Source: Leptospira sp. GIMC2001 (lineage in GTDB: Bacteria; Spirochaetota; Leptospiria; Leptospirales; Leptospiraceae). From it: a stretch of 64,000 bases of DNA. A program made the translations under genes and the position numbers. The notes beneath the pieces are model-generated. The model made no database searches and was not told where the DNA came from. It worked only from the letters and a program-made list of their open reading frames with translations. Of this stretch, positions 33,653-42,016 are shown piece by piece. Within the stretch, counting starts at the first letter, position 1, and each line of letters starts with the position of its first letter. The DNA lies in the NCBI RefSeq assembly GCF_028462125.1, contig NZ_CP115468.1, positions 1,889,097-1,953,096 of the forward strand, read 5' to 3'.

Positions 33653-35293
33653 ATGAAAATAGGAATAGATCTAGATAATACTATTATCTCGTACGATAGA
33701 TCTTTTGCAACAACTGGGAAAAAATTGGGTTTAATCCCAGACAATTGGTTTGGAACAAAGTTAGAAGTTAAGAACTATTTAAAAAAGAATCATAATGGTG
33801 AAGCTGATTGGCAAAGGTTGCAAGGGAAAGTCTATGGACGCTTCCTTTATTTATCAGAATTGTATCCAGGGATATATAGATTTCTCTGGCGATGCAAACA
33901 GAAAGGATTTCAAGTTGATATTGTCAGTCATAAAACTGAACTAGGTCACTTTGATGAGGAAAAAATTTCTCTAAGACAAGCAGCATTAGATTTTCTGTTA
34001 GAGAAAGAAATATATAAACAAAATTCATCTAGTTTTATTAATCAAATTTACTTTCTCAGCACGAAAGAAGAAAAAATTGAAAAGATAAAAAAAGAAAACT
34101 ATTCATGTTTTATTGACGATTTATTTGATATTCTTTCGGATCCTAATCTTTCAAAGATTGAAAGAAAATTTTTTTTCAATCCAAATTTAGTTCTAAGCGA
34201 GGCTGGAATAGGGAATATAGAAAATGTATCCAACTGGGGTGAAATAGAAAATTCAATTTTCGGAAAATACAGTCAAGATGATTTAATGAATTTCACTTCT
34301 GAATTTAAGCTATCTAATTTTAATAAAGCAATTTGGTGTGAGGGTCAAGGAAATTCTAGAATCGCATATATCGAAACTTCGGAAACAAAAAAGTATGCAC
34401 TAAAGATATATCCGGCAGATTCTAACCATAATCGATTACAATCAGAATTTAATGGATTTAAGCTTTTACAAGAAAATTCAATAAATAATATACCAAAGCC
34501 GATTCAGTTCAACGATAAATTAAATTCTGCAATTTATGAATGGATTGATGGAGAGAAGATAGAGCAACCATCAAAACTAGAAATTGATGCTATGCTTAAT
34601 TTGATGAAAAGCTTAAAAACAATTTCAAAACAAGAAATAGAAAAGGGCATTAAAATTCAGAAAGCTTCAGCTGCTTGTTTGTCTTGTTTAGATATTGAAA
34701 ATCAAATAAACAATCGTTTGAAACTTGTTTATCCGGCAACGCAATACAATCAAAAATTAAAAATTTTTCTTGATAAAGAAATAATTCCTTTTAAGAGATT
34801 TCTCGTAAACTGGGTAAAAAAAAATTGGGAAAGCAAAGAGAGTTATTACCAACCAATTGAACATAACCTTTTGGTGCTTAGTCCATCAGATTTTGGTTCT
34901 CATAATATGCTAAGAAACCAAGAGCAAGAATTATTTTTTTTGGATTTCGAATATTTTGGTTGGGATGATCCAGTAAAACTGGTTGTGGATGTTTCGGTTC
35001 ATCCTGCGATGAATCTTGATGAAGACTTAAAGGAATATTGGAAAAAAGGCATGTTCTCAATTTTTGGATCAAGCATTAAAGATAGATATAATCTTACTTG
35101 GGCTATGTATTCATTATGTTGGTGTTTTATTTTGCTTAATGAATTCCGAAAAGATATTTGGATGCGAAGAGTTATTGCTAACTCCAGAAAAGAAGATAAA
35201 CATCAAGAAATTTTAGAACAGCAATTGAATAAATCAAAAAATTTATATGAATATGTTCAGAACAGTTTTTATAAGCAAATAGGTAAAGGTTGA
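33653..35293 (+). CDS. HAD phosphatase-like / APH-like kinase fusion protein
   Basis: A 546-residue two-domain protein. Residues 1 to about 200 begin MKIGIDLDNTIISYD, a HAD motif I with nucleophile Asp6, followed by DIVSHKTELG (motif II) and CFIDDLFDIL (motif III/IV-like). Residues about 215-500 look like an aminoglycoside-phosphotransferase/choline-kinase fold: YALKIYPADSN with the ATP lysine, AIYEWIDGEKIEQP, the catalytic-loop SPSDFGSHNML (about 410-420) and metal-binding FLDFEYFGWDDP (about 429-440). A kinase and a phosphatase on one chain suggests consecutive phosphate steps on a sugar or small alcohol. It is followed after 6 bases by a split transketolase. Confidence 0.72.
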   Translation: MKIGIDLDNTIISYDRSFATTGKKLGLIPDNWFGTKLEVKNYLKKNHNGEADWQRLQGKVYGRFLYLSELYPGIYRFLWRCKQKGFQVDIVSHKTELGHFDEEKISLRQAALDFLLEKEIYKQNSSSFINQIYFLSTKEEKIEKIKKENYSCFIDDLFDILSDPNLSKIERKFFFNPNLVLSEAGIGNIENVSNWGEIENSIFGKYSQDDLMNFTSEFKLSNFNKAIWCEGQGNSRIAYIETSETKKYALKIYPADSNHNRLQSEFNGFKLLQENSINNIPKPIQFNDKLNSAIYEWIDGEKIEQPSKLEIDAMLNLMKSLKTISKQEIEKGIKIQKASAACLSCLDIENQINNRLKLVYPATQYNQKLKIFLDKEIIPFKRFLVNWVKKNWESKESYYQPIEHNLLVLSPSDFGSHNMLRNQEQELFFLDFEYFGWDDPVKLVVDVSVHPAMNLDEDLKEYWKKGMFSIFGSSIKDRYNLTWAMYSLCWCFILLNEFRKDIWMRRVIANSRKEDKHQEILEQQLNKSKNLYEYVQNSFYKQIGKG

Positions 35294-35299
35294 TTTTAT

Positions 35300-36100
35300 A
35301 TGGATAATCGCTCTAAACATTTAAGAAGACTGATAGTTGAAATGATGGAATTTGAAAAACGGGGACATATTGGTCCCGCTCTTTCACTGATTGAAATCTT
35401 ACGTGTTCTCTATGATAATATTCTAAATTTTGATTCTAAAAATCCTAACTGGGAAGAAAGAGATCGATTAATTCTTAGTAAAGGTCATGGCTGTCTTGCA
35501 CTTTATTCTATCTTAGCTGATAAAGGATACTTTCCTATGGAGATTTTAAAAACTTTTGGAAAACCCGATTCAATATTAGGTGGTCATCCTGAACGTGATA
35601 AAGTTCCGGGAGTGGAAGCATCAACTGGTGCCTTAGGGCATGGTTTACCTATAGGAGTTGGAATGGCTATTGCAGCAAAAATAAAAAACAAAAACTTTCG
35701 TGTATTTGTCATAACTGGTGATGGTGAGATAAATGAAGGTTCTAATTGGGAAGCCGCTCTCTCCGCATCAAAGCACCGATTATCTAATTTAAGTTTAATT
35801 ATTGACTACAATAAATTACAATCTTACGGAAAGGTTTCGGAGGTCTTGGAATTAGAACCTTTAGTAGACAAATGGAGAAGCTTTGGATTTTCGACGGTTG
35901 AAGTAGATGGTCATGATGTTAATCAATTAAAGGATTTGTTTTTAAAATTACCTCTAGAAAATGATAAACCAACAGCCATCATTGCACATACAGTAAAAGG
36001 GAAGGGATTTGCATCTGCTGAAGGAAATCCGAAGTGGCATCATAAAAATAAGATAAGTCCAGAAGAATTTTCGGACATGTATAAATCCTTGGAGATATAA
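35300..36100 (+). CDS. Transketolase, N-terminal (TPP-binding) subunit
   Basis: A 266-residue half-transketolase. It has the N-terminal GHIGPALSLIEILRVLY, ILSKGHGCLALY, GHPERDKVPGVEASTGALGHG (split: GHPERDK and VEASTGALGHGL) and the TPP-binding motif GDGEINEGSNWEAA followed by LIIDYNKLQ. Transketolases move a two-carbon ketol unit between sugar phosphates. Split forms, with separate N and C subunits, are frequent in secondary and polysaccharide gene clusters. The C-terminal half is the next gene, two bases downstream. Confidence 0.9.
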   Translation: MDNRSKHLRRLIVEMMEFEKRGHIGPALSLIEILRVLYDNILNFDSKNPNWEERDRLILSKGHGCLALYSILADKGYFPMEILKTFGKPDSILGGHPERDKVPGVEASTGALGHGLPIGVGMAIAAKIKNKNFRVFVITGDGEINEGSNWEAALSASKHRLSNLSLIIDYNKLQSYGKVSEVLELEPLVDKWRSFGFSTVEVDGHDVNQLKDLFLKLPLENDKPTAIIAHTVKGKGFASAEGNPKWHHKNKISPEEFSDMYKSLEI

Positions 36101-36102
36101 TC

Positions 36103-37029
36103 ATGCGAGTAACCAGCTTAAATTGTGTTCATGAATTAGCTAGCAAGGATTCAAGAGTAGTTTATATTGGATCTGATCTCGGGGCAGGTGTGTTGGATGA
36201 AATGAAGAAGGAATTTCCTGATCGTTTCTTTATGGAGGGTGTGAGTGAACAATATATAATTGGAATGGCTGCTGGATTATCAATGGAAGGTTATATTCCG
36301 TATGTTAATACAATTGCTACATTTTTAACCAGAAGATGTTTTGAACAGATTGCAATCGATTTATGTCTGCATGATTTACCCGTTAGATTAATAGCTAATG
36401 GTGGAGGTGTAGTATATGCACCGTTAGGTCCGACTCACTTAGCAGTAGAAGATTTTGCTATTCTACGTTCTTTACCAAATATGACTATAGTAGCTCCTTG
36501 TGATGCTGAAGAAATGAAGCGATTGATGCCATTAACTTTAGATTGGCCTCATCCAATATATATTAGATTGGGTAAGGGTGGCGACAAAGTAGTTAGCGAT
36601 CCTAATTTAAAATTTGAAATTGGAAAAGGAATTCTGATGAAAGATGGAAAGGATGGACTTTTCATTACAACAGGAGTAATGACCCAATTAGCTCTGGAAG
36701 CTATCGATATTTTAATTAAAGACGGTATTGATTGTGGGTTATTACATATGCATACGGTGAAACCGTTAGATGGAGATATACTCAGAGCAGTAGTTCCAAA
36801 TGTTAAAGCAATTGTTTCAGTAGAAGAACATACTCGAATCGGAGGACTAGGATCTGCAATTTTAGAATTTTTTAATGATGAAATGCCTGATCAAACCAGG
36901 AAAATTAAAAGACTTGGACTTCCTGATAAATTTGCAGATAAATACGGCAGTCAGGATTCGTTACTAAATTATATGGGAATATCAAAGGAATCTTTAGTTT
37001 CTGCCATGAAGGAATCTATTAATTTCTAG
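36103..37029 (+). CDS. Transketolase, C-terminal (pyrimidine-binding) subunit
   Basis: A 308-residue partner of the preceding gene. It carries the pyrimidine-binding domain with FMEGVSEQYIIGMAAGLSMEG, where the glutamate activates TPP, then YVNTIATFLTRRCFEQIAID, LGPTHLAVEDFAILRSLPN and the C-terminal domain (LLHMHTVKPLDGD, VSVEEHTRIGGLGSAI). Both subunits look complete, so the pair should be an active enzyme separate from the housekeeping transketolase. Its product is unknown; the neighbours suggest an unusual sugar. Confidence 0.9.
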   Translation: MRVTSLNCVHELASKDSRVVYIGSDLGAGVLDEMKKEFPDRFFMEGVSEQYIIGMAAGLSMEGYIPYVNTIATFLTRRCFEQIAIDLCLHDLPVRLIANGGGVVYAPLGPTHLAVEDFAILRSLPNMTIVAPCDAEEMKRLMPLTLDWPHPIYIRLGKGGDKVVSDPNLKFEIGKGILMKDGKDGLFITTGVMTQLALEAIDILIKDGIDCGLLHMHTVKPLDGDILRAVVPNVKAIVSVEEHTRIGGLGSAILEFFNDEMPDQTRKIKRLGLPDKFADKYGSQDSLLNYMGISKESLVSAMKESINF

Positions 37030-37099
37030 GTCGGACGTTATTACAAAGTTGTGATATATCCGTGTACAGTTCAAATATTAATAAGGATCTTATAGGCTT

Positions 37100-37894
37100 A
37101 TGTTTTTAACTGAAAGTGATACTAAAATATCTAAAGAATATTTAGAAAATGCTTACACAATTCAAGAGGTTGCAGATAAAAAATCCCTAGATTGGATTCG
37201 AGATTGTATTGCAGATATCGTTAGAAAAATTTTAGGGATTAAAAAGAATGAAAAAAATGATGAATTATTAAACCTAATTCATAATAAAGTTTCTATAGAT
37301 GAATTGAATAATTTCAGATTAAAAGTTATTCAGGAAATGAATTCAAATAGAGATTTTCGTTTTCATTATTTTAATTTAGCTAGACCTTATATTGAAGCAT
37401 TGGTTGGCAATGAATTATCGATGCAATTAAGGATAAATTTAAGCATTCAATTTCCGGACGATGTTAGCTCATTATTGCCAGTACATTCTGATACTTGGTC
37501 TGGTGATTCACCCTATGAAATAGTTGTATGGTTACCGATCGTTGATTGCTATCGAACAAAGTCCATGTATCTGCTTCCTCCGAAGGCATCAAAAAAATTA
37601 GTTAACGAATTTAAGGAAAAAGCTGGCTTTACGAGTGAAGATTTGTATCAATCTATTTCGGACGATGTGAAGTGGCTCGAAATAAAATATGGCCAGGTTT
37701 TGTTGTTTGACCAAGGTTATCCACATGGAAATCGAATAAATAAAGAGTCGGAAACTAGGTGGTCAATGAATTGTCGGTTTAAAGGTGTGTTTACACCTTA
37801 CGGTGATAAAAAGTTAGGTGAATTTTTCGAACCTATCACACTTCGGGCTGCTTCAAGGGTAGGAATGGACTACAAGTTCCCAAGTGTTAAATGA
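37100..37894 (+). CDS. 2-oxoglutarate/Fe(II) oxygenase, sporadic carbohydrate cluster type
   Basis: A 264-residue protein resembling the phytanoyl-CoA dioxygenase fold and, by context, the oxygenase that accompanies the LIC12192 family. The iron ligands appear to be His129 and Asp131 (LPVHSDTWSGDSP) and His209 (GYPHGNRI), with Arg220 placed to hold 2-oxoglutarate. The sequence VVWLPIVDCYRTKSMYLLPP between them is typical of this fold. It probably hydroxylates or oxidises a sugar intermediate. Its end overlaps the next gene by 4 bases (ATGA). Confidence 0.75.
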   Translation: MFLTESDTKISKEYLENAYTIQEVADKKSLDWIRDCIADIVRKILGIKKNEKNDELLNLIHNKVSIDELNNFRLKVIQEMNSNRDFRFHYFNLARPYIEALVGNELSMQLRINLSIQFPDDVSSLLPVHSDTWSGDSPYEIVVWLPIVDCYRTKSMYLLPPKASKKLVNEFKEKAGFTSEDLYQSISDDVKWLEIKYGQVLLFDQGYPHGNRINKESETRWSMNCRFKGVFTPYGDKKLGEFFEPITLRAASRVGMDYKFPSVK

Positions 37895-38283
37895 AAAAGG
37901 TAAGAGGATACATTTTTAGTAGACCCTTTCAAGGTGAAAGAGTTCCACAGCATGTGCAAAACATTGTAATTAGAGATTATTGCAATAAAGCGGGTTTGCA
38001 GTACCTACTTAGTGCAACGGAATATGCCATGAATGATAGTCATTTAATCTTTGAACAAATATTAGATGAATTGCCTGAAATAGATGGAATTATACCATAT
38101 AGCCTTTTTCAACTCCCAGTTGATTCTGAACATAGGGCAAAAATATATAACCGTATTCTTTCAATAAAAAAAACTTGCTATTTTGCTGTTGAAGGGCTTA
38201 AGCTCTGCAATCAAGAAGATAGTGAAAGAATTGAAAATATTTGGAAGATTAAATTAACCTTACCCTATTGCTTGAATTATTAG
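37891..38283 (+). CDS. Sporadic carbohydrate cluster protein, LIC12192 family
   Basis: A 130-residue protein starting MKKVRGYIFSRPFQGERVPQ. From memory, this start and the SATEYAMNDSHLIFEQIL and IPYSLFQLPVD segments match the small uncharacterised family named after L. interrogans LIC12192, found sporadically in polysaccharide clusters of unrelated bacteria next to a 2OG oxygenase. The fold looks Rossmann/resolvase-like (an N-terminal strand, then helices and a YSLFQLP strand), but no activity is known. It is translationally coupled to the oxygenase. Confidence 0.75.
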   Translation: MKKVRGYIFSRPFQGERVPQHVQNIVIRDYCNKAGLQYLLSATEYAMNDSHLIFEQILDELPEIDGIIPYSLFQLPVDSEHRAKIYNRILSIKKTCYFAVEGLKLCNQEDSERIENIWKIKLTLPYCLNY

Positions 38284-38286
38284 GTA

Positions 38287-38709
38287 ATGCTCAATAATAT
38301 TAATCATGCTGTTAAGGCTTTAATTTATCAGGATGATTGTAAGATCTTGTTACAACAAAGAGATTATTCTCCGGGTATACTTTTTCCTGGCTACTGGACA
38401 TTTTTTGGTGGACTAGTTGAAGAAGGTGAATCCTTAGAAAAGGCATTGGAGCGAGAATTAATTGAAGAATTGGGTTGTCTTCCTGGCAAAATTCAAAAAG
38501 AAATATTTGAATGGGTTTGGAGTGGTGAATCAATCATTTATAACCATTGCTTACCAATTCGTTGTGAAGTTGATTCTGGATTATTGGAACTAAATGAAGG
38601 CTTAGCTATGAAATGGTTTTATATAGAAGAGTTGCGAAAGGAACTACCATTAGTTCCAGGCATTCTAAATAATCTTAATAAAGTTCATAATTTTTTAAAG
38701 TTATTTTGA
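38287..38709 (+). CDS. Nudix hydrolase
   Basis: A 140-residue Nudix protein with a canonical box GGLVEEGESLEKALERELIEELG, read here as GGLVEEGESLEKA then LERELIEELG. The preceding LLQQRDYSPGILFPGYWTFFGG resembles GDP-mannose mannosyl hydrolase and mutator MutT-type enzymes. In glycan clusters such enzymes clear or split nucleotide-sugars. It starts 3 bases after the LIC12192-family gene. Confidence 0.85.
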   Translation: MLNNINHAVKALIYQDDCKILLQQRDYSPGILFPGYWTFFGGLVEEGESLEKALERELIEELGCLPGKIQKEIFEWVWSGESIIYNHCLPIRCEVDSGLLELNEGLAMKWFYIEELRKELPLVPGILNNLNKVHNFLKLF

Positions 38710-38731
38710 TCTGCTAACAAAGAAAAATGAA

Positions 38732-39394
38732 ATGAAAAAATTAAAAAATTTTGTTACACCGCTACATACATCCAGTAAGCGCGACTGCCTTGCAAGGATG
38801 AATGACAATAAAGTCGATTGTATGATCAAAGCCAAAGAATACGGATTTGATTATTGGGATGGGGACAGACGATTTGGCTACGGTGGCTATAAATATTTGC
38901 CAGGACGGTGGAAGCCTGTTGCGGAGGCTTTAATCAATGACTATAATTTAACTGCTGGGTCATCTGTTTTAGATATTGGCTGTGGGAAAGGCTACTTATT
39001 GTATGAGATGATCCTTATCCAGCCCGAATTAAAAATCGTTGGTTTAGATATTTCAACCTATGCTTTAGATCATGCAAAAGAAGAGATTCAACCATTTATC
39101 AGTTTGCATAATGCTAAAGATCCTTTACCATTTAAGGAAAATCAATTTGATCTTGTAATATCTTTAGGAACTTTTCATAATTTAAAGCTATTTGATTTAA
39201 AGACTGCTCTAGGAGAAATGGAAAGGGTTGGGAAGCAGAAATATTTAATGCTGGAAAGTTATAGAAATGAACAGGAATTATTTAATTTAGAATGCTGGGC
39301 ATTGACAGCGGAATCCCTTTTGGAAGTATCAGAATGGATTTGGTTGTATGAGGAATTTGGCTATACCGGCGATTATGAATTTATTTATTTTTAA
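38732..39394 (+). CDS. Class I SAM-dependent methyltransferase
   Basis: A 220-residue methyltransferase with SAM motif I VLDIGCGKGYLLYEM (about residues 78-92), an acidic motif IVGLDISTYALDHA and FDLVISLGTFHNL. The N-terminal KSRDCLARMNDNKVDCMIKAKEYGFDYWDG-like start (residues 15-50) is shared with some sugar N- or O-methyltransferases. The acceptor is unknown. Confidence 0.82.
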   Translation: MKKLKNFVTPLHTSSKRDCLARMNDNKVDCMIKAKEYGFDYWDGDRRFGYGGYKYLPGRWKPVAEALINDYNLTAGSSVLDIGCGKGYLLYEMILIQPELKIVGLDISTYALDHAKEEIQPFISLHNAKDPLPFKENQFDLVISLGTFHNLKLFDLKTALGEMERVGKQKYLMLESYRNEQELFNLECWALTAESLLEVSEWIWLYEEFGYTGDYEFIYF

Positions 39395-39399
39395 AATCA

Positions 39400-40266
39400 A
39401 TGTCAAAAGATAATATAATCATTCTTGGTCACTCTGGATTTATTGGCACAAATTTAGAAAACTATCTATCAAAGTCAGAAGGTTTCAATGTTATAGGGCG
39501 ATCTCTTCCTGAAATTGACCTAACGAATTTACAGGATTATCATAAGCTAGCCTCTTTTATGAATTCAAGTAGTACAATCATTTTAGCTGCAGCTGTAAAA
39601 AGACAGTTTGGTGATACTATAGATATTTTTGATCAAAATATGAAGATAGTTGAAAATCTATGCAGGGTCTTAATCGATCATCCCGTAAAAAAAGTCATTT
39701 ATATGAGTTCCACAGCCGTTTACGGTGAAGAGACGGAGAACCGAAATATATCAGAATCGACTCCAGTAAATCCCACATCTTATTATGGAATAAATAAATT
39801 CACATCTGAATGCTTGTTACGAAGATCAATAGATACTAAAACAAAGCTAATTTGCTTGCGACCTCCTTTAATTTATGGATTAGGAGATATAGGTAAAACA
39901 TACGGACCTTCTGGATTCATTTCGGCAGCTAAAGAAAAAAGTCAAATAACATTATGGGGTGATGGAACCGAACTTCGAGAGTTCATTTATATTGAAGATT
40001 TATGTAAAATTATTGAAAAATTAATTCATTCAGATTTTGAAGGTGCTTTGAATATTGTTAGTGGAATAAGTTATAGTTTCATTGAAATCATACGTATATT
40101 GAGAAAGATATTTCCAGGACTCGAATACGTGACAAAAAATAGAAGTAAGGAAAAAGTTGATAATGCCTTTAATCCAGAAAAATTAGTTTCCTTAGTAGGA
40201 TCTGACTTTAGCTTCGTAAGTTTGGAAAATGGAATCAATAAAATTATTACTAACGATCATGTTTGA
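39400..40266 (+). CDS. NAD-dependent sugar epimerase/reductase
   Basis: A 288-residue SDR with IIILGHSGFIGTNLENYL, IILAAAVKRQFGD, YMSSTAVYGEE, the catalytic YYGINKFTSECLL, and CLRPPLIYGLGD. The N-terminal GxxGxxG is shortened to GHSGFIG. It resembles the 4-reductases or 4-epimerases of deoxysugar pathways and lies just before a C-methyltransferase and cupin pair. Its stop overlaps the TTG start of the next gene. Confidence 0.8.
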   Translation: MSKDNIIILGHSGFIGTNLENYLSKSEGFNVIGRSLPEIDLTNLQDYHKLASFMNSSSTIILAAAVKRQFGDTIDIFDQNMKIVENLCRVLIDHPVKKVIYMSSTAVYGEETENRNISESTPVNPTSYYGINKFTSECLLRRSIDTKTKLICLRPPLIYGLGDIGKTYGPSGFISAAKEKSQITLWGDGTELREFIYIEDLCKIIEKLIHSDFEGALNIVSGISYSFIEIIRILRKIFPGLEYVTKNRSKEKVDNAFNPEKLVSLVGSDFSFVSLENGINKIITNDHV

Positions 40267-41483
40267 GAATTATTGGAATGAATAAGATGGAATTCAATAT
40301 CAACAATACAGAATTGCTTTATGATTTCGGACTACAGCCCGTATCGAATCGATTTGTAGATCCAAATTCCTCATCAAAAGTGCCTTCTTTTCCTTTGGCT
40401 TTAAGAATTCAAAAAGATTCAGGACTAATTTTTCTTGAAAATCCGTTTCCCATTGAAGAACTGAAGCCTCGATACGATTGGTTAACATGTTTTGAGCCGG
40501 AAGATCATTTAGATAATATGGTTGAAACAATTATAAATCTTCCAGGAATTTCTAAAGATTCGGTTTTTGGAGCCTATAGCTTTAAAGATGACTCTACATT
40601 AAGAAGGCTAGAAAAGAAAGGCTTTTCAAACACTTGGAGAATTGATCCAGAAGATGATCTTGGAGTTTTTGATAAATGCGCAAATGTGGAAACCTATCAG
40701 ATGCATCTTACAGAAACCGCGTCAGGCAAGATAATTAATTCTAAAGGCAAAGCTGATGTGTTAATCGTGAGGCATGTGATAGAACATTCCTATGATCTAA
40801 TTGGATTTATCAATTTTATAAAATCCTTGGTCAAGCCCGACGGATATATAGTGTGGGAGCTACCCGATTGCGAGCATGCGTTAGTTAACGGCGATTGCAC
40901 TACATTGTGGGAAGAACATATTTATTATTTCACATCTTTTACTTTTAAAAGATTATTGCAAAATTGTAATTTCGAAATAGTGCATTATGAATCGGTTCCG
41001 TATGCGTTAGAAAATTCACTAATTGCTATTGTAAAAAGTAACAAAGGCAAAGTTACGGAAGAAGATGATTCTGGATCTATATCAATTGAACTTAAAAGAG
41101 GAAATGATTTTATCAGACTTTTGAATGATCGCAAATTAAAAGTCAGGGAGAAATTAATAAAAATTTCGAAAGATATGGGAACAATTGCAATTTTCGGAGC
41201 TGGTCATTTAACCGTTGCTTTCATTTCGTTTATGGGCATCTCGGATATTGTTAAGTATGTTATCGATGATAATCCGAATAAGAAAGGTATGAATATGCCA
41301 ATTGGGAATATTCCGATTGTTGGTTCCGAGGTTTTGTATAATGAAAAGATAAACTTTTGTTTATTAGGTTTGAATCCTCAGAATCAGCCAAAGGTTATAG
41401 AAAAGCATAAATCTTATACTGAAAATGGTGGGGTCTTTGGTTCGATTTTTCCAGGAAGCAATTTGTATTTCGAAGATATTTAA
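40263..41483 (+). CDS. C-methyltransferase-like protein with eroded SAM site
   Basis: A 406-residue protein of the sugar C-methyltransferase (TylC3/Methyltransf_13 + 14) architecture. LLYDFGLQPVSNRF matches the family N-terminus after the zinc finger, but the CxxC zinc finger is missing. DVLIVRHVIEHSYDLIGFINFIKSL, GYIVWELPD, and the C-terminal IAIFGAGHLTVAFISFMG with YVIDDNPNKKG are intact. The SAM motif I, usually VVEIGSNDG, reads VFGAYSFKDDS near residue 100. It may be inactive, non-methylating or use a different cofactor. The TTG start overlaps the previous stop; ATGs at 40278 and 40287 are alternatives. Confidence 0.72.
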   Translation: MRIIGMNKMEFNINNTELLYDFGLQPVSNRFVDPNSSSKVPSFPLALRIQKDSGLIFLENPFPIEELKPRYDWLTCFEPEDHLDNMVETIINLPGISKDSVFGAYSFKDDSTLRRLEKKGFSNTWRIDPEDDLGVFDKCANVETYQMHLTETASGKIINSKGKADVLIVRHVIEHSYDLIGFINFIKSLVKPDGYIVWELPDCEHALVNGDCTTLWEEHIYYFTSFTFKRLLQNCNFEIVHYESVPYALENSLIAIVKSNKGKVTEEDDSGSISIELKRGNDFIRLLNDRKLKVREKLIKISKDMGTIAIFGAGHLTVAFISFMGISDIVKYVIDDNPNKKGMNMPIGNIPIVGSEVLYNEKINFCLLGLNPQNQPKVIEKHKSYTENGGVFGSIFPGSNLYFEDI

Positions 41484-42016
41484 TGATAAAAGTTAAGAAA
41501 GAAAATGATGAAGTACTGTATCCCACGGAAGATATAGTCCATATTTCGAAAGAAGACATTCAGCATTTAAAAACTTTAGCTATTAAAAATCCCCGCAAAA
41601 GAGTTCGGCTTTGTGCACATGAGACTCCAAATGATTCTTTACATGAGATGTTTATAGTTCACATGAAAGATTGTTATGTTACCCCTCATAAACATTTAGG
41701 CAAATCGGAATCAATGGCAGTTATCGAAGGTGAAGTTGATATCGTCTTGTTCAATGAGGATGGAAGTATTTTGAGAATTGTAGAAATGGGAGATCTGAAT
41801 AGTGGAAAACTATTTTATCAGAGACTCTCGAGTCCAGTTTATCATACTTTAATTATTCGATCTGAATTTCTAGTTTTTCATGAAATAACAGAAGGTCCTT
41901 TTTTGAGAGAGAAAACTGCTTTTGCGCCCTGGGCTCCCAGTGAAAATTCTCCGAACGTCTTGCAATTTATACAGGAACTCGAAATGAGCATCGATAAAGG
42001 AAATAAATATGAGTAA
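41483..42016 (+). CDS. WbuC-family cupin-fold protein
   Basis: A 177-residue cupin. The segment RVRLCAHETPNDSLHEMFIVHMKDCYVTPHKHLGKSESM (residues about 39-80) carries the putative metal ligands in PHKH and the E of SESM, followed by VIEGEVDIVLFNEDG and VYHTLIIRSEFLVFHEITEGPF. These match the WbuC group seen in O-antigen loci, whose function is not established. It lies between two C-methyltransferase-like genes and overlaps the second by 8 bases. Confidence 0.82.
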   Translation: MIKVKKENDEVLYPTEDIVHISKEDIQHLKTLAIKNPRKRVRLCAHETPNDSLHEMFIVHMKDCYVTPHKHLGKSESMAVIEGEVDIVLFNEDGSILRIVEMGDLNSGKLFYQRLSSPVYHTLIIRSEFLVFHEITEGPFLREKTAFAPWAPSENSPNVLQFIQELEMSIDKGNKYE

